Origin: Oscillospiraceae bacterium
GTDB taxonomy: Bacteria > Bacillota > Clostridia > Oscillospirales > Ruminococcaceae
DNA: 35,582 nucleotides
Direction of reading: 5' to 3'
Assembly (NCBI GenBank): GCA_028689635.1
Contig: JAQVCU010000019.1
Coordinates: 1 to 35,582 of the forward strand
Shown here one piece after another: positions 13,870 through 22,240 of this stretch. The notes under the pieces were generated by a model. The model saw only the letters and a list, made by a program, of their open reading frames with translations. It was not told the DNA's origin and searched no databases. Within the stretch, counting starts at the first letter, position 1; every line of letters begins with the position of its first letter. Made by a program: the position numbers and the translations under genes.

Positions 13870-13898
13870 AGTATACCACAAGAAAAGTGGGAAACCAA
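13870..13898 (-). promoter_or_regulatory. promoter of the Lrp operon
   Basis: Minus strand TTGGTT (13898-13893), 17-bp spacer, TATACT (13875-13870). Confidence 0.6.
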
Positions 13899-13983
13899 CC
13901 AAAAAAATTTTTTAATATTTTAGATTAGACAAAAAAACACGGGGAAAATTGCGGCAGCACCGGATAAACGCGGGGAAAGACGC

Positions 13984-14006
13984 AAAAACGGCGGGATCCC
14001 CCGCCG
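13984..14006 (-). terminator. intrinsic terminator of mtaB
   Basis: Minus strand CGGCGGG (14006-14000) pairs with CCCGCCG (13995-13989), four-base loop, then TTTTT. It begins 7 bp after the mtaB stop. Confidence 0.75.
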
Positions 14007-14012
14007 CCGGCC

Positions 14013-15305
14013 TTAGTCCGCCAGCTCCCCCAGGCAGCGCCCGCCCAGCGCCGCGGTGATACGCACCAGATGCAGCTGCCCCCGGATATCCTGGGGGACG
14101 TCGACGCAGACGGGGGTGTAGTTGCGGGTATACCCCTCTATGCCGTAAGGGGTTTGGGAGGTCTCGAAGAGCACCTCCTCAACCCGGCCCACCTGGCTTT
14201 GCAGAAAAGCGTCCCGGGTCTTATCCGTAGCGGCGATCATCCGGGCGCTGCGGCGTTCCTTTTCCGCAGGGGAAAGCTGGTCCGCCATGGCGGCGGCGCG
14301 GGTGCCCTCCCGGGGGGAATACATAAAGACGTGGGCCTTGGCCAGCTGGATCTCCTCGGCGAAGGCAAGGGACTGTTCAAAATCCGCTTCCGTTTCGCCG
14401 GGAAAACCGACGATGATATCGGTGGTGACAGAGGGATTGGGGAAAGCGCTGCGGATCCCGCGGACGATGCGGCGGTATTCCGCGGCGTCATAATGGCGGT
14501 TCATGGCTTTGAGGGTGCGGTCACAGCCGCTTTGCAGCGAAAGGTGGAACTGGGGACAGAACTGGGGCAGCGCCGCCATGGCCGCAATATCCTCGTCGGT
14601 GAGCAGCTCTGGCTCCAGGGAACCCAGGCGCACCCGCCGGATGCCGGGGACGCGGCAGGCGGCCTTTACGGCGTCCAGAAGGCGCAAACCCAGATCCCGC
14701 CCGTAGGAGGGCAGGTTGATGCCCACCAGGACGACCTCTCGGTATCCCTCCCGGGCAAGGCCCTCCAGCTCCCGGGTAAGATCCTCCAGGGGTTTGGAGC
14801 GGACGGGCCCGCGGGCATAGGGGATGATGCAGTAAGAGCAGTAGCGGTCGCAGCCGTCTTCGATCTTGACAAAAGCGCGGGTGCGCTCCAAAAAGCCCTG
14901 GGCGCTCATGGGCTCAAAGCCCTCGCCCCGGTCGTGGGCGGGGATATCCACCACCCGCTGGCGGTTTTCCAAAAAGCCCAGCACCGCGCCGGGCAGGTCT
15001 GCGCGGTTGCGCGCGCCGGTGACGATATCGGCTTCGGCGATGGCGGCGGCTTCCTCCGGAAAGGCCTGGGGATAGCAGCCTGTGAGGACGGTTACCGCCC
15101 CGGGATGGGCGCGGCGAAACCGCCGGAGGGTCTGCCGGGTCTTTTTATCGCCGGAAGAGGTCACGGTGCAGGAGTTGACCACATAGACGTCGGCGTCGCC
15201 GCCGCAGTCCACCACCGTAAAGCCAAGCCGGGAAAACTGCTGTTCCAGGATCTGGGTCTCGTACTGATTCACCTTACAGCCGAGGGTATAAAATGCGATC
15301 TTCAT
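14013..15305 (-). CDS. mtaB: tRNA (N6-L-threonylcarbamoyladenosine-37-C2)-methylthiotransferase MtaB
   Basis: 430 residues. Converts t6A to ms2t6A at position 37 of tRNAs that read ANN codons, stabilising decoding. The N-terminal MTTase domain has its three cluster cysteines (Cys10, Cys46, Cys77), starting with MKIAFYTLGCKVNQYET, which separates MtaB from MiaB and RimO. The radical SAM motif CDRYCSYC gives Cys152, Cys156 and Cys159. SLQSGCDRTLKAMNR and DIIVGFPGETEADF are standard radical-SAM core sequences. A TRAM domain takes up the last ~60 residues. The gene is monocistronic: its promoter (15481-15509) faces away from that of the HPr-like gene, with a 5' leader of about 170 nt. Confidence 0.96.
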   Translation of the reverse strand: MKIAFYTLGCKVNQYETQILEQQFSRLGFTVVDCGGDADVYVVNSCTVTSSGDKKTRQTLRRFRRAHPGAVTVLTGCYPQAFPEEAAAIAEADIVTGARNRADLPGAVLGFLENRQRVVDIPAHDRGEGFEPMSAQGFLERTRAFVKIEDGCDRYCSYCIIPYARGPVRSKPLEDLTRELEGLAREGYREVVLVGINLPSYGRDLGLRLLDAVKAACRVPGIRRVRLGSLEPELLTDEDIAAMAALPQFCPQFHLSLQSGCDRTLKAMNRHYDAAEYRRIVRGIRSAFPNPSVTTDIIVGFPGETEADFEQSLAFAEEIQLAKAHVFMYSPREGTRAAAMADQLSPAEKERRSARMIAATDKTRDAFLQSQVGRVEEVLFETSQTPYGIEGYTRNYTPVCVDVPQDIRGQLHLVRITAALGGRCLGELAD

Positions 15306-15480
15306 CCGCTGAAATCTCCTTTGTGCGGCGCCGGGGGCGGTCGCCGCCCCGCGCGCAAAAAGCCGGGGGAGGACCGCATAAAAGGCGGCAGCGCGTTAAA
15401 ATTGATGAGGGGAACCTCCCCGTCTGGCTTTCCGGACGACGATGCAAAATTCACCAAAAACCCAGAAAGATTTTAACGCT

Positions 15481-15509
15481 ATTATACTAAAAAAAAGAGA
15501 TTATTACAA
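15481..15509 (-). promoter_or_regulatory. promoter of mtaB
   Basis: Minus strand TTGTAA (15509-15504), 17-bp spacer, TATAAT (15486-15481). It lies back to back with the next promoter, the two -35 boxes being 7 bp apart. Confidence 0.7.
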
Positions 15510-15516
15510 TTATCAA

Positions 15517-15545
15517 TTGACAAAATCCGATAGATTGAGTATTGT
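15517..15545 (+). promoter_or_regulatory. promoter of the HPr-like gene
   Basis: TTGACA (15517-15522, perfect), 17-bp spacer, TATTGT (15540-15545). A strong-looking promoter followed by a strong ribosome site, so high expression is likely. Confidence 0.75.
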
Positions 15546-15601
15546 TATTTTGGCAAGTAATTGGACATTATAGATTATTATATTTTCAGGAGGTAATTAT
15601 C

Positions 15602-15832
15602 ATGAAAACGGTCAACATTATGCTGAACACCATCAACGATGTCAAGCTGTTTGTCAACATCGTATCCAAGTACGATTTTGACGTCGATCTGGTTTCCGGC
15701 AGATATGCCATTGACGCCAAATCCATCATGGGTATTTTCAGCCTCGATCTTTCGAAACCCATCAAGGTAGAGATCCATTCCGATAACTGCGATGCTTTCC
15801 TGGCAGAGATCAAAGCCTTCGCGGCGGAATAA
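15602..15832 (+). CDS. HPr-like protein lacking the phosphorylation histidine
   Basis: 76 residues with AGGAGGT 7 nt before the ATG. The second half (GRYAIDAKSIMGIFSLDLSKPIKVEI) matches HPr strands and the regulatory-serine helix, with Ser41 in KSIMG at the place of Ser46. The first half keeps the fold-like pattern but has INDVK where HPr has GLHARP, so the phosphate-accepting His15 is absent (Asn12). It cannot act as an ordinary PTS phosphocarrier. A role through Ser phosphorylation and CcpA, as for Crh in Bacillus, is conceivable (Crh also lacks the His), but that is inference. It stands alone with its own promoter and a terminator hairpin. Confidence 0.82.
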   Translation: MKTVNIMLNTINDVKLFVNIVSKYDFDVDLVSGRYAIDAKSIMGIFSLDLSKPIKVEIHSDNCDAFLAEIKAFAAE

Positions 15833-15852
15833 TCTTAAATAGCCAGATTCCT

Positions 15853-15884
15853 ATTGCTGCGGAAGGGCTTCTTTCCGCAGCAAT
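15853..15884 (+). terminator. probable terminator of the HPr-like gene
   Basis: Perfect 12-bp stem ATTGCTGCGGAA / TTCCGCAGCAAT with a 7-nt loop. The T-tract after it is weak (CCCTGTATTT). A second hairpin, AGGCCTG/CAGGCCC followed by TTTT, lies at 15895-15928. Confidence 0.55.
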
Positions 15885-16025
15885 CCCTGTATTTAGGCCT
15901 GTTTTCCGCCAAAGCGGGCAGGCCCTTTTCGCGCGGGATCCCCCGGCGCGAACATTTTGCTTTTCCTCCCCGCATAGGAATTTACCGGGCCGGTAGGTAC
16001 TATGAGGAAATGAGGTGCGAAAAGC

Positions 16026-17192
16026 ATGAAACACTGAAAACTGCAGGCGGCGGCGCTTTGCGCCGCCCTGTCGGTCTGCGCCGGGGCCGTCACAGCCCGC
16101 GGCGAGGAGGTACAGCCCGCTTCTCAGCTGGATCTGCGTTCCCGCTCCGCCATTTTGGTGGAGCAGACCACGGGGGAAGTCCTGTATGAAATGGAGCCGG
16201 ATATCCCCATGCATCCGGCGTCCATCACCAAGGTAATGACCCTGCTTTTGACCTTTGAGGCCATGGAGCAGGGGAAATTCACGCCGGAGACGCGGGTCTC
16301 CTGCTCCGAACACGCCTGCTCCATGGGCGGATCCCAGATCTGGCTGGAGCCGGGGGAAGAGATGACGGTGCACGAGCTGCTGAAGGCGACGGCCATTTCC
16401 AGCGCCAACGACGCCGCTGTGGCGCTGGCAGAAACGGTGGCCGGCAGCGAGGAAGGCTTTGTGGAGCTGATGAACCGCCGCGCCGCGGAATTGGGGATGT
16501 CGAATACGGCGTTTCAAAACGCCAGCGGCCTGGACGCCGAAGGGCATATGTCCACGGCCCGGGATATCGCCGTTATGTCGGCGGAGCTGCTGCGGCATCC
16601 CGGGATCCTGGAATACACCACCGTCTGGATGGATTGCCTGCGCGGCGGGGAGACCCAGCTGGTGAACACCAACAAAATGGTGCGGTTTTACGACGGGGCC
16701 ACCGGGCTAAAGACCGGGACCACCGACGGGGCGGGAAGCTGCCTTGCCGCTTCCGCCGTCAGAAACGGCCTTTCGCTGGTAGCGGTCACCTTGGGCTCCG
16801 CCACCAGCGACGAAAGGTTTTACACCGCCCGCAAGCTGCTGGATTACGGGTTTGCCAATTACACCATGGCCCCGGCCCCCTCGTTACAAGGGCTGCTGGA
16901 GCCGGTAAAGGTACTGCGGGGGGCGCAGCCCTCTGTGGCGATAGAATATGAAATGCCCGCCGCGTTCGTGGTCAAAAAGGGAGAAGAAGAAAACATCTCC
17001 CAGGAGGTCACGCTGGCGGGGGATGTACAGGCGCCTGTTGAAAAAGGGCAGTCTTTGGGCAAAGTGACCATAGCGCTTCACGGAAAACAATTGGGAGAAT
17101 ACCGGCTCAGCGCCAGAGAAGCTGTGGCGCGCATGACCTTTTCGGTCGGGTTGGGAAGGATGTTCCGTGCCGCTGTGGAGATGAGTTCCTGA
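16026..17192 (+). CDS. D-alanyl-D-alanine carboxypeptidase (DacF-type) with an in-frame TGA in the signal peptide
   Basis: Serine DD-carboxypeptidase (peptidase S11) that trims the terminal D-Ala of peptidoglycan stem peptides. All active-site motifs are present: SITK (16221-16232), SAN (16401-16409) and KTG (16710-16718). The C-terminal PBP5-type domain and a final helix follow. The natural start is ATG 16026, with GAGGTG 8 nt upstream, but codon 4 is TGA (16035). The next codons, KLQAAALCAALSVCAGAVTA, form a clear signal-peptide core in the same frame. The only later start is GTG 16155, which would drop the signal peptide. A nonsense change (for example TGG to TGA) or a sequencing error is most likely; readthrough is possible. 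Call it a gene with a disrupted export signal. Confidence 0.85.
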
Positions 17193-17239
17193 CCTTATGT
17201 ACAAAGTGCATAAAATTCATGAATTATCTGCCGCTTTGC

Positions 17240-17268
17240 TTGCAAAAAATGCCGTTTTAAGGTAATAT
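17240..17268 (+). promoter_or_regulatory. promoter of pgi
   Basis: TTGCAA (17240-17245), 17-bp spacer, TAATAT (17263-17268). Confidence 0.65.
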
Positions 17269-17300
17269 AAGATTATAGCATTGGGAGGAAGTACAACATT

Positions 17301-18638
17301 ATGGCACTCAAACTGAACACCGGTTATCTTGGAAGCTTTGTCCAACCTCATGAACTGGAGGCGATGAAGCCCCAGGTGAAAATGGCGCAGAGCCAGCTGG
17401 TGGAAAAAAACGGACTTGGAAACGACTTTTTAGGCTGGGTAACACTTCCAACCGACTATGACAAGGAAGAATTTTCCCGTATCCAGAAGGCTGCGGAGCG
17501 GATCAAAAAGAACAGTGACGTGTTGATCGTCATTGGCATCGGCGGCAGCTACCTGGGCGCCCGCGCCGTCATCGAGGCGTTGCGTTCCCCGTTTTACAAC
17601 AACCTCAAAAAGGATACTCCCGACATCTATTTTGTCGGCAACAACCTGAATCCCACCTACCTTCACGAAGTGCTCTCCATTTGCGAGGGCAGGGATGTCT
17701 CCGTCAACGTGATCTCCAAATCCGGAACCACCACCGAGCCCGCCCTGGCGTTTCGGGTGTTCCGTTCCCTGTTGGAGAAAAAATATGGCAAAGAAGGCGC
17801 GAAAGAGCGTATCTTCGCCACCACCGACAAAGAAAACGGTACTCTGAAAGAGCTTTCTGACAAAGAAGGCTACGAGACCTTCGTTGTGCCGGACGATGTA
17901 GGCGGCCGCTTCTCGGTTCTCACTGCCGTGGGCCTGTTGCCCATCGCGGTGGCCGGCATCGACATCAAGGCGCTGATGGACGGCGCTGCGGCGGCCCAGA
18001 AAGCCACCGTGGAATGCGACCTGGACAAAAACGAATGCTACCGCTACGCGGCCATCCGCAACATCCTCTACCGCAAGGGTTTTGGCGTGGAGATGTTCGT
18101 AGGCTACGAACCGGCGTTTGCCATGTTCAACGAATGGCTCAAGCAGCTCTTTGGCGAAAGCGAAGGCAAGGACAACAAAGGGCTGTATCCCTCCTCCGCC
18201 GTTTTCTCCACCGATCTGCACTCCCTGGGACAGTTTATCCAGGAGGGTTCCCGCCTGATCTTTGAGACCGTTCTGGACGTGAAGGCCCCCAAACAGGACT
18301 TCTTTGTCGAGGATGACCCCAACAATTTCGACGGGCTCAACTTCCTCTCCGGCCAGGAGATGTCGGTCATCAACCGCAAGGCTTTTGAAGGCACCGTGCT
18401 TGCCCACACCGAGGGCGGCGTTCCCAACGTGGTGCTGGAGATCCCGGCCATTACGGAAGCCGAAATGGGCTATATGATCTATTTCTTCGAGAAGGCCTGC
18501 GGCGTTTCCGGTTATCTGCTGGGGGTCAACCCCTTCAACCAGCCTGGCGTCGAAAGCTATAAACGCAATATGTTCGCCCTGCTGGGTAAGCCCGGCTACG
18601 AGGATATGAAGGCCGCCCTGGAAGCGAAACTCAAATAA
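17301..18638 (+). CDS. pgi: glucose-6-phosphate isomerase
   Basis: 445 residues, the short bacterial PGI form. It interconverts glucose 6-phosphate and fructose 6-phosphate in glycolysis and gluconeogenesis, in the cytoplasm. Sugar-phosphate loops are visible as [12 protein letters not shown] (~74-85) and [10 protein letters not shown] (~140-149). [14 protein letters not shown] near 204 is a family signature. [12 protein letters not shown] holds the conserved His, and [10 protein letters not shown] near the C-terminus holds the catalytic Lys. GGGAGGAAG lies upstream of the ATG. Own promoter; the PilT-like gene follows 57 bp later with no terminator seen between, so some cotranscription is possible. 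Confidence 0.97.
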   Translation: MALKLNTGYLGSFVQPHELEAMKPQVKMAQSQLVEKNGLGNDFLGWVTLPTDYDKEEFSRIQKAAERIKKNSDVLIVIGIGGSYLGARAVIEALRSPFYNNLKKDTPDIYFVGNNLNPTYLHEVLSICEGRDVSVNVISKSGTTTEPALAFRVFRSLLEKKYGKEGAKERIFATTDKENGTLKELSDKEGYETFVVPDDVGGRFSVLTAVGLLPIAVAGIDIKALMDGAAAAQKATVECDLDKNECYRYAAIRNILYRKGFGVEMFVGYEPAFAMFNEWLKQLFGESEGKDNKGLYPSSAVFSTDLHSLGQFIQEGSRLIFETVLDVKAPKQDFFVEDDPNNFDGLNFLSGQEMSVINRKAFEGTVLAHTEGGVPNVVLEIPAITEAEMGYMIYFFEKACGVSGYLLGVNPFNQPGVESYKRNMFALLGKPGYEDMKAALEAKLK

Positions 18639-18695
18639 AGGATATGACACGCCGCCGGCGTGCAATCATACACAAACCACAAGGGAGGAATTAAC

Positions 18696-19106
18696 ATGAT
18701 AAAACTTATCGTGGGTAACAAAGGCTCCGGAAAGACAAAGACTCTGATCGATATGATCAACAATTCTGCAAAGACCACCACCGGCAACATTGTTTGCATC
18801 GAAAAGGGCATGCAGATGACTTATAACATCGATTATTCCGTCAGGCTGATCGATATTGCAAATTACGATATCAATGGTTTTGATATGTTCTACGGCTTTA
18901 TCACCGGCGTGCTGGCCGGCAACTACGATATTACCGAGATCTTTGTGGACGCCACCCTGCGCATTGGCGGACGGAACATGGACGAACTGGCGAACATGAT
19001 CGAAAAACTCGACAAGGTCAGCGACGGCAATAAGGTCTCTCTGGTCTTTACGGTTTCCTGCGATGCTTCCGACCTCCCTGAGAGCATCAAAAAGTATATC
19101 ATCTGA
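18696..19106 (+). CDS. P-loop ATP-binding protein (annotated elsewhere as PilT-like)
   Basis: 136 residues from ATG 18696, which has GGAGG 8 nt upstream; an earlier in-frame ATG at 18660 has none. It opens with a Walker A motif GNKGSGKT at residues 7-14. ITEIFVDATLRIGGRN at ~78-93 could hold the Walker B Asp. There is no secretion or pilus motif and the length is far below a true PilT (~350), so a role in twitching motility is not supported. Short relatives of this kind are widespread in Clostridia under the PilT name (general knowledge). It sits between pgi and ridA, ending at a terminator. Function unknown; likely a small cytoplasmic ATPase or nucleotide-binding protein. Confidence 0.8.
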   Translation: MIKLIVGNKGSGKTKTLIDMINNSAKTTTGNIVCIEKGMQMTYNIDYSVRLIDIANYDINGFDMFYGFITGVLAGNYDITEIFVDATLRIGGRNMDELANMIEKLDKVSDGNKVSLVFTVSCDASDLPESIKKYII

Positions 19107-19129
19107 TGATTTTGCCCCGTCTTTTGCAA

Positions 19130-19164
19130 AAAGCCCCGGGAGAGAGCTCCCGGGGCTTCCTTTT
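19130..19164 (+). terminator. intrinsic terminator
   Basis: AGCCCCGGGAG (19132-19142), loop AGAG, CTCCCGGGGCT (19147-19157), then TCCTTTTG. The tail is moderate in T. Confidence 0.8.
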
Positions 19165-19183
19165 GCCCACGGCCCGGGGTCCC

Positions 19184-19212
19184 TTGACAAGGCGGCGGAA
19201 TGAAGGTATCAT
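19184..19212 (+). promoter_or_regulatory. promoter of ridA
   Basis: TTGACA (19184-19189), 17-bp spacer, TATCAT (19207-19212). The leader is about 55 nt. Confidence 0.75.
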
Positions 19213-19275
19213 TAAAAGCAAAAAGATACGGCGGTGCGCCCCAGGCGCGGCGCTGGATACAAGGAGCGGTGAAGG

Positions 19276-19647
19276 ATGAAAACGATCATATCAACGCCCA
19301 AGGCGCCAGGCGCCATCGGGCCTTATTCGCAGGCGGTGGCCGCCGGGGCTGTTTACACCTCCGGCCAGCTGGGGATCGACCCGGCCACGGGCAAACTGGC
19401 GGAAGGGGTGGCGGCGCAGACCAGGCAGGCCATGCAGAACCTGAGCGAGGTGCTCAAAGCTGCGGGCGCAGATCTGGATTGCGTGGTCAAGACCACGGTT
19501 TTTGTAAAGGATCTGGCGGATTTCAAAACGGTCAACGAGATCTACGGCGCTTATTTCACCGGAAGCTTTCCCGCGCGCAGCTGCGTGCAGGTGGCGGCCC
19601 TGCCCATGGGCGGCCTGGTGGAGATCGAGGCTGTGGCCATAAAATAA
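19276..19647 (+). CDS. ridA: RidA family 2-iminobutanoate/2-iminopropanoate deaminase
   Basis: 123 residues, standard for RidA. It hydrolyses reactive enamine and imine intermediates released by PLP enzymes (for example threonine dehydratase), protecting PLP-dependent enzymes such as GlyA, which is encoded in the same window at 27657. The substrate-binding Arg is Arg101 in FPARSCVQV, and Glu116 in LVEIEAVA is 15 residues on, the same spacing as Arg105 and Glu120 in the E. coli protein. [10 protein letters not shown] at 12-21 is the family signature. AAGGAGC and GAAGG lie upstream of the ATG. It is followed by mgtC at a gap of about 80 bp, possibly in one transcript. Confidence 0.95.
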   Translation: MKTIISTPKAPGAIGPYSQAVAAGAVYTSGQLGIDPATGKLAEGVAAQTRQAMQNLSEVLKAAGADLDCVVKTTVFVKDLADFKTVNEIYGAYFTGSFPARSCVQVAALPMGGLVEIEAVAIK

Positions 19648-19728
19648 CCTGCGCGTTTCCTGCCGGGCAAAGGCGGAGCGGTTCGCGCCGGATGACGGGG
19701 GAGGATGCGGTTTCGGCCGCGACGGATT

Positions 19729-20427
19729 ATGAGCGGATTTTTTAGCTATTTACAAAACATGGAGCCCAGCATCGGCTCTATTTTCCTGCGGCTTTTGCTG
19801 GCGACGGCCCTCAGCGGCCTGATCGGCTGGGAGCGCGGGGTGAAAAAGCGTCCGGCGGGCCTGCGCACCTTTGTGCTGGTCTGCATCGGTTCCTGTCTTG
19901 CCATGATGACCAACGAATACATCTGCGTGATCTACAATACGGGGGATACCGCCCGCATGGCGGCGCAGGTCATCAGCGGCGTGGGCTTTTTGGGCGCCGG
20001 TACCATTATCGTTACCCACCGCAACCAGGTAAAGGGGCTCACCACGGCGGCGGGCCTTTGGGCCTGCGCCTCCATGGGGATCGCCATTGGGGCGGGCTTT
20101 TACGCCGGCGCGATCCTGGGTTTCCTGTTCATCTTTTTCGGCATCATCCTGCTGCACAAGATCGACAGCTACTTCAACAGCAAAAGCCGGATCATCAATC
20201 TATATATCGAGATCGAAAATTTTCAGGTCCTTCACGACGTGGTGGATTATGCCCGGGAGCAGGGCTACAGCATTTCCTCCTTTGAAGTGAACAAGGGGGA
20301 CGCCATCTCCGACACGGGGACGACCATCCTGCTGGAGATCAACCTGGGGCGCCAGATGAAACATTACGAAGTGATCTCGGAGATCAGTATGGTGCCCGGC
20401 ATCCGCTATGTGGAGGAGATCTCCTGA
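19729..20427 (+). CDS. MgtC/SapB family membrane protein
   Basis: 232 residues from ATG 19729 (240 if ATG 19705 is used; GGGAGG touches that ATG with no spacing, so neither start is ideal). Four or five membrane helices fill residues ~15-145. Family motifs are clear: ALSGLIGWERGVKKRPAGLRT, where MgtC proteins have GLERE and GLRT, and VISGVGFLGAGTII, then GLTTAAGLWACASMGIAIGAG. A cytoplasmic C-terminal domain of ~75 residues follows. MgtC proteins inhibit or modulate ATP synthase or P-type ATPases under low Mg2+ or acid in pathogens; the role in commensals is not settled. A 17-codon frame (19692-19745) overlaps the start and might be a leader. Confidence 0.92.
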   Translation: MSGFFSYLQNMEPSIGSIFLRLLLATALSGLIGWERGVKKRPAGLRTFVLVCIGSCLAMMTNEYICVIYNTGDTARMAAQVISGVGFLGAGTIIVTHRNQVKGLTTAAGLWACASMGIAIGAGFYAGAILGFLFIFFGIILLHKIDSYFNSKSRIINLYIEIENFQVLHDVVDYAREQGYSISSFEVNKGDAISDTGTTILLEINLGRQMKHYEVISEISMVPGIRYVEEIS

Positions 20428-20494
20428 CGCGGCGGGCAGAAGGCACAAAAACAGGCGCGCCGCCGGGCGCGGCCGCAGATTGGGAGGCTTGGGA

Positions 20495-21010
20495 TTGGAA
20501 ACAGCAAAAAAGATCTTTAAAGAGTGGATCCTGCCCTTTGGGCTGGAGATCATCGTTCTGCTGGTGCTGCTAAAATTTGTTTTTACCTTTACTGTGATCC
20601 CCTCCGGCTCCATGATCCCCACCATTGACGAGAAAAGCATTTTGTTCACCACCTACATCCACAATGTGGAAAAGCTGCAGCGGGGCGACATTGTGGTCTT
20701 TGAATCCGAAGAACTCGACGAGACGCTGATCAAGCGGCTCATCGGCCTGCCTGGGGAGACTGTGATCGTGGACGGCGAGGGCAGGGTCACCATCGACGGT
20801 GTGCCCTTAGAAGAGCCTTATGTGGTCTATCCCTCCGACCGCTCCGGGGAGTTCCATATCCCGGAAGGGTGTTATCTCTTTTTCGGCGACAACCGAAGGA
20901 GCTCCAGGGACGCGCGGATGTGGGACGACCCTTACATCCCTGCGGATAAGATCATCGCCAAGGCGCAGTTTACCCTGTGGCCTTTTCAAAACTTTGGCAT
21001 GCTGAATTGA
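20495..21010 (+). CDS. lepB: signal peptidase I
   Basis: 171 residues from a TTG start at 20495, chosen because GGGAGG is 7 nt upstream; no ATG fits. Type I signal peptidase, which cuts signal peptides from exported proteins at the outer face of the membrane. One membrane helix (~14-34) is followed by the catalytic region: PSGSM gives nucleophile Ser39, and LIKRLIGLPGE gives the general base Lys80. FFGDNRRSSRDAR near 130 is the conserved box E. It follows mgtC by about 65 bp and precedes the Mrp gene by 63 bp. The short form is typical of Gram-positive bacteria. Confidence 0.95.
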   Translation: METAKKIFKEWILPFGLEIIVLLVLLKFVFTFTVIPSGSMIPTIDEKSILFTTYIHNVEKLQRGDIVVFESEELDETLIKRLIGLPGETVIVDGEGRVTIDGVPLEEPYVVYPSDRSGEFHIPEGCYLFFGDNRRSSRDARMWDDPYIPADKIIAKAQFTLWPFQNFGMLN

Positions 21011-21073
21011 CGGCGGGCCAAAACAGGCTTTCGCAATTCCCGGAATACTCCGGTAAAAACAGGAGATGAAAAT

Positions 21074-21913
21074 ATGGCAGAAAATTGTACCCACGATTGC
21101 AGCAGCTGCGGCGAGGAATGCTCCTCCCGGCAGACTGATCCGAAGGATTTTCTGGAAGCGCCCCATCCCATGAGCACGATCAAAAAGGTGATCGGCGTGG
21201 CCAGCGGCAAAGGCGGCGTAGGCAAATCCATGGTGACCTCCCTTTTGGCGGTCATGCTGGGGAAAAAGGGCTACCGCACCGCCATTTTGGACGCGGACAT
21301 TACCGGCCCCTCCATTCCCAAGGCGTTTGGCATCCACGGCAGGGCGGTTTCCGATGAGGACGGCATCTATCCGGCGGAGACCCCGGACGGCGTCAGCATC
21401 ATTTCCGCCAACATGCTGCTGGACAGCGAAACAGCCCCGGTGATCTGGCGCGGGCCCATGATCGCAGGGATCGTCAAACAATTCTGGACCGACGTGGTCT
21501 GGAGCGATGTGGATTACCTGTTTGTCGATATGCCTCCGGGAACCGGCGACGTGCCGATCACGGTGTTCCAGTCTATCCCGCTGGACGGGCTGGTGGTGGT
21601 GGCGTCTCCCCAGGAGCTGGTGGGCATGGTGGTGGAAAAGGCCCTCAACATGGCCCAGACCATGAACGTCCCCGTGACCGGCCTGATCGAAAATATGAGC
21701 TATGTCAAATGCCCCGACTGCGGCAAAAAGATCTCGGTGTTCGGCGAGAGCCACATCGATGAGATCGCCCAGTCCTTCCAGCTGAAGGTGCTGGCTAAAA
21801 TGCCCATCGACCCCCAGCTGACCGAGCTGTGCGACAAGGGCGAGATCGAAAAGGCGGATGTGGATTATCTTGACGCCGCCTGCGAAGAGATCGTCAAAAC
21901 CTGCGCAATTTGA
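21074..21913 (+). CDS. Mrp/NBP35-type Fe-S cluster carrier ATPase
   Basis: 279 residues. Deviant-Walker P-loop ATPase that holds a [4Fe-4S] cluster between two subunits and passes it to target enzymes in the cytoplasm. The deviant Walker A is GKGGVGKS at 45-52. DMPPGTGD at ~152-159 and ASPQELVG near 177 are family signatures. The bridging cluster cysteines are Cys213 and Cys216 in CPDC. The N-terminus has four or more Cys (C5, C9, C12, C16), as in NBP35-type proteins, and could bind a second cluster. AGGAGA lies upstream. The C-terminal domain ends at CAI. A strong terminator follows. Confidence 0.94.
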   Translation: MAENCTHDCSSCGEECSSRQTDPKDFLEAPHPMSTIKKVIGVASGKGGVGKSMVTSLLAVMLGKKGYRTAILDADITGPSIPKAFGIHGRAVSDEDGIYPAETPDGVSIISANMLLDSETAPVIWRGPMIAGIVKQFWTDVVWSDVDYLFVDMPPGTGDVPITVFQSIPLDGLVVVASPQELVGMVVEKALNMAQTMNVPVTGLIENMSYVKCPDCGKKISVFGESHIDEIAQSFQLKVLAKMPIDPQLTELCDKGEIEKADVDYLDAACEEIVKTCAI

Positions 21914-21928
21914 CCGGTCCTTTGGCCG

Positions 21929-21963
21929 TAAAAAGAGAAGGAGTTTGCTCCTTCTCTTTTTTT
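21929..21963 (+). terminator. intrinsic terminator of the Mrp gene
   Basis: AAAAAGAGAAGGAG, loop TTTG, then CTCCTTCTCTTTTT and more T: perfect stem. Confidence 0.9.
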
Positions 21964-22240
21964 GCGTCCCTTTTTGTAACAAAAGGGGCGCAAAGAAGTT
22001 AAATTTTATAGAACTTTCGCGTTTTTCTCTGGCTTTTGCCCGGGGTTGATGCTACAATAAAAAAAGTTTCTGCGCGCGCGTGGCCTTTCCCTGCGGGGAG
22101 AAGAAAAATGGCGGCGCCATGCAGGAAAAAGCGGAAAAATTGACACTGTATGATCGGACGGGTTCGCCCGTTTGGTTTTGCCGCGCCGTACCGGCCGCAG
22201 GCTGCAAAGATTTCTGAACGAGGAAAGGTGACGCTGTTCT

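Noticed and set aside
12613..13923. 436-residue plus-strand frame opposite the mutarotase-like and Lrp genes
   Set aside because: Antisense to two recognisable genes and their promoter; no ribosome site.
18696..19106. True PilT twitching-motility ATPase
   Set aside because: Only a P-loop is shared; length and remaining motifs do not fit, and no pilus genes are nearby.
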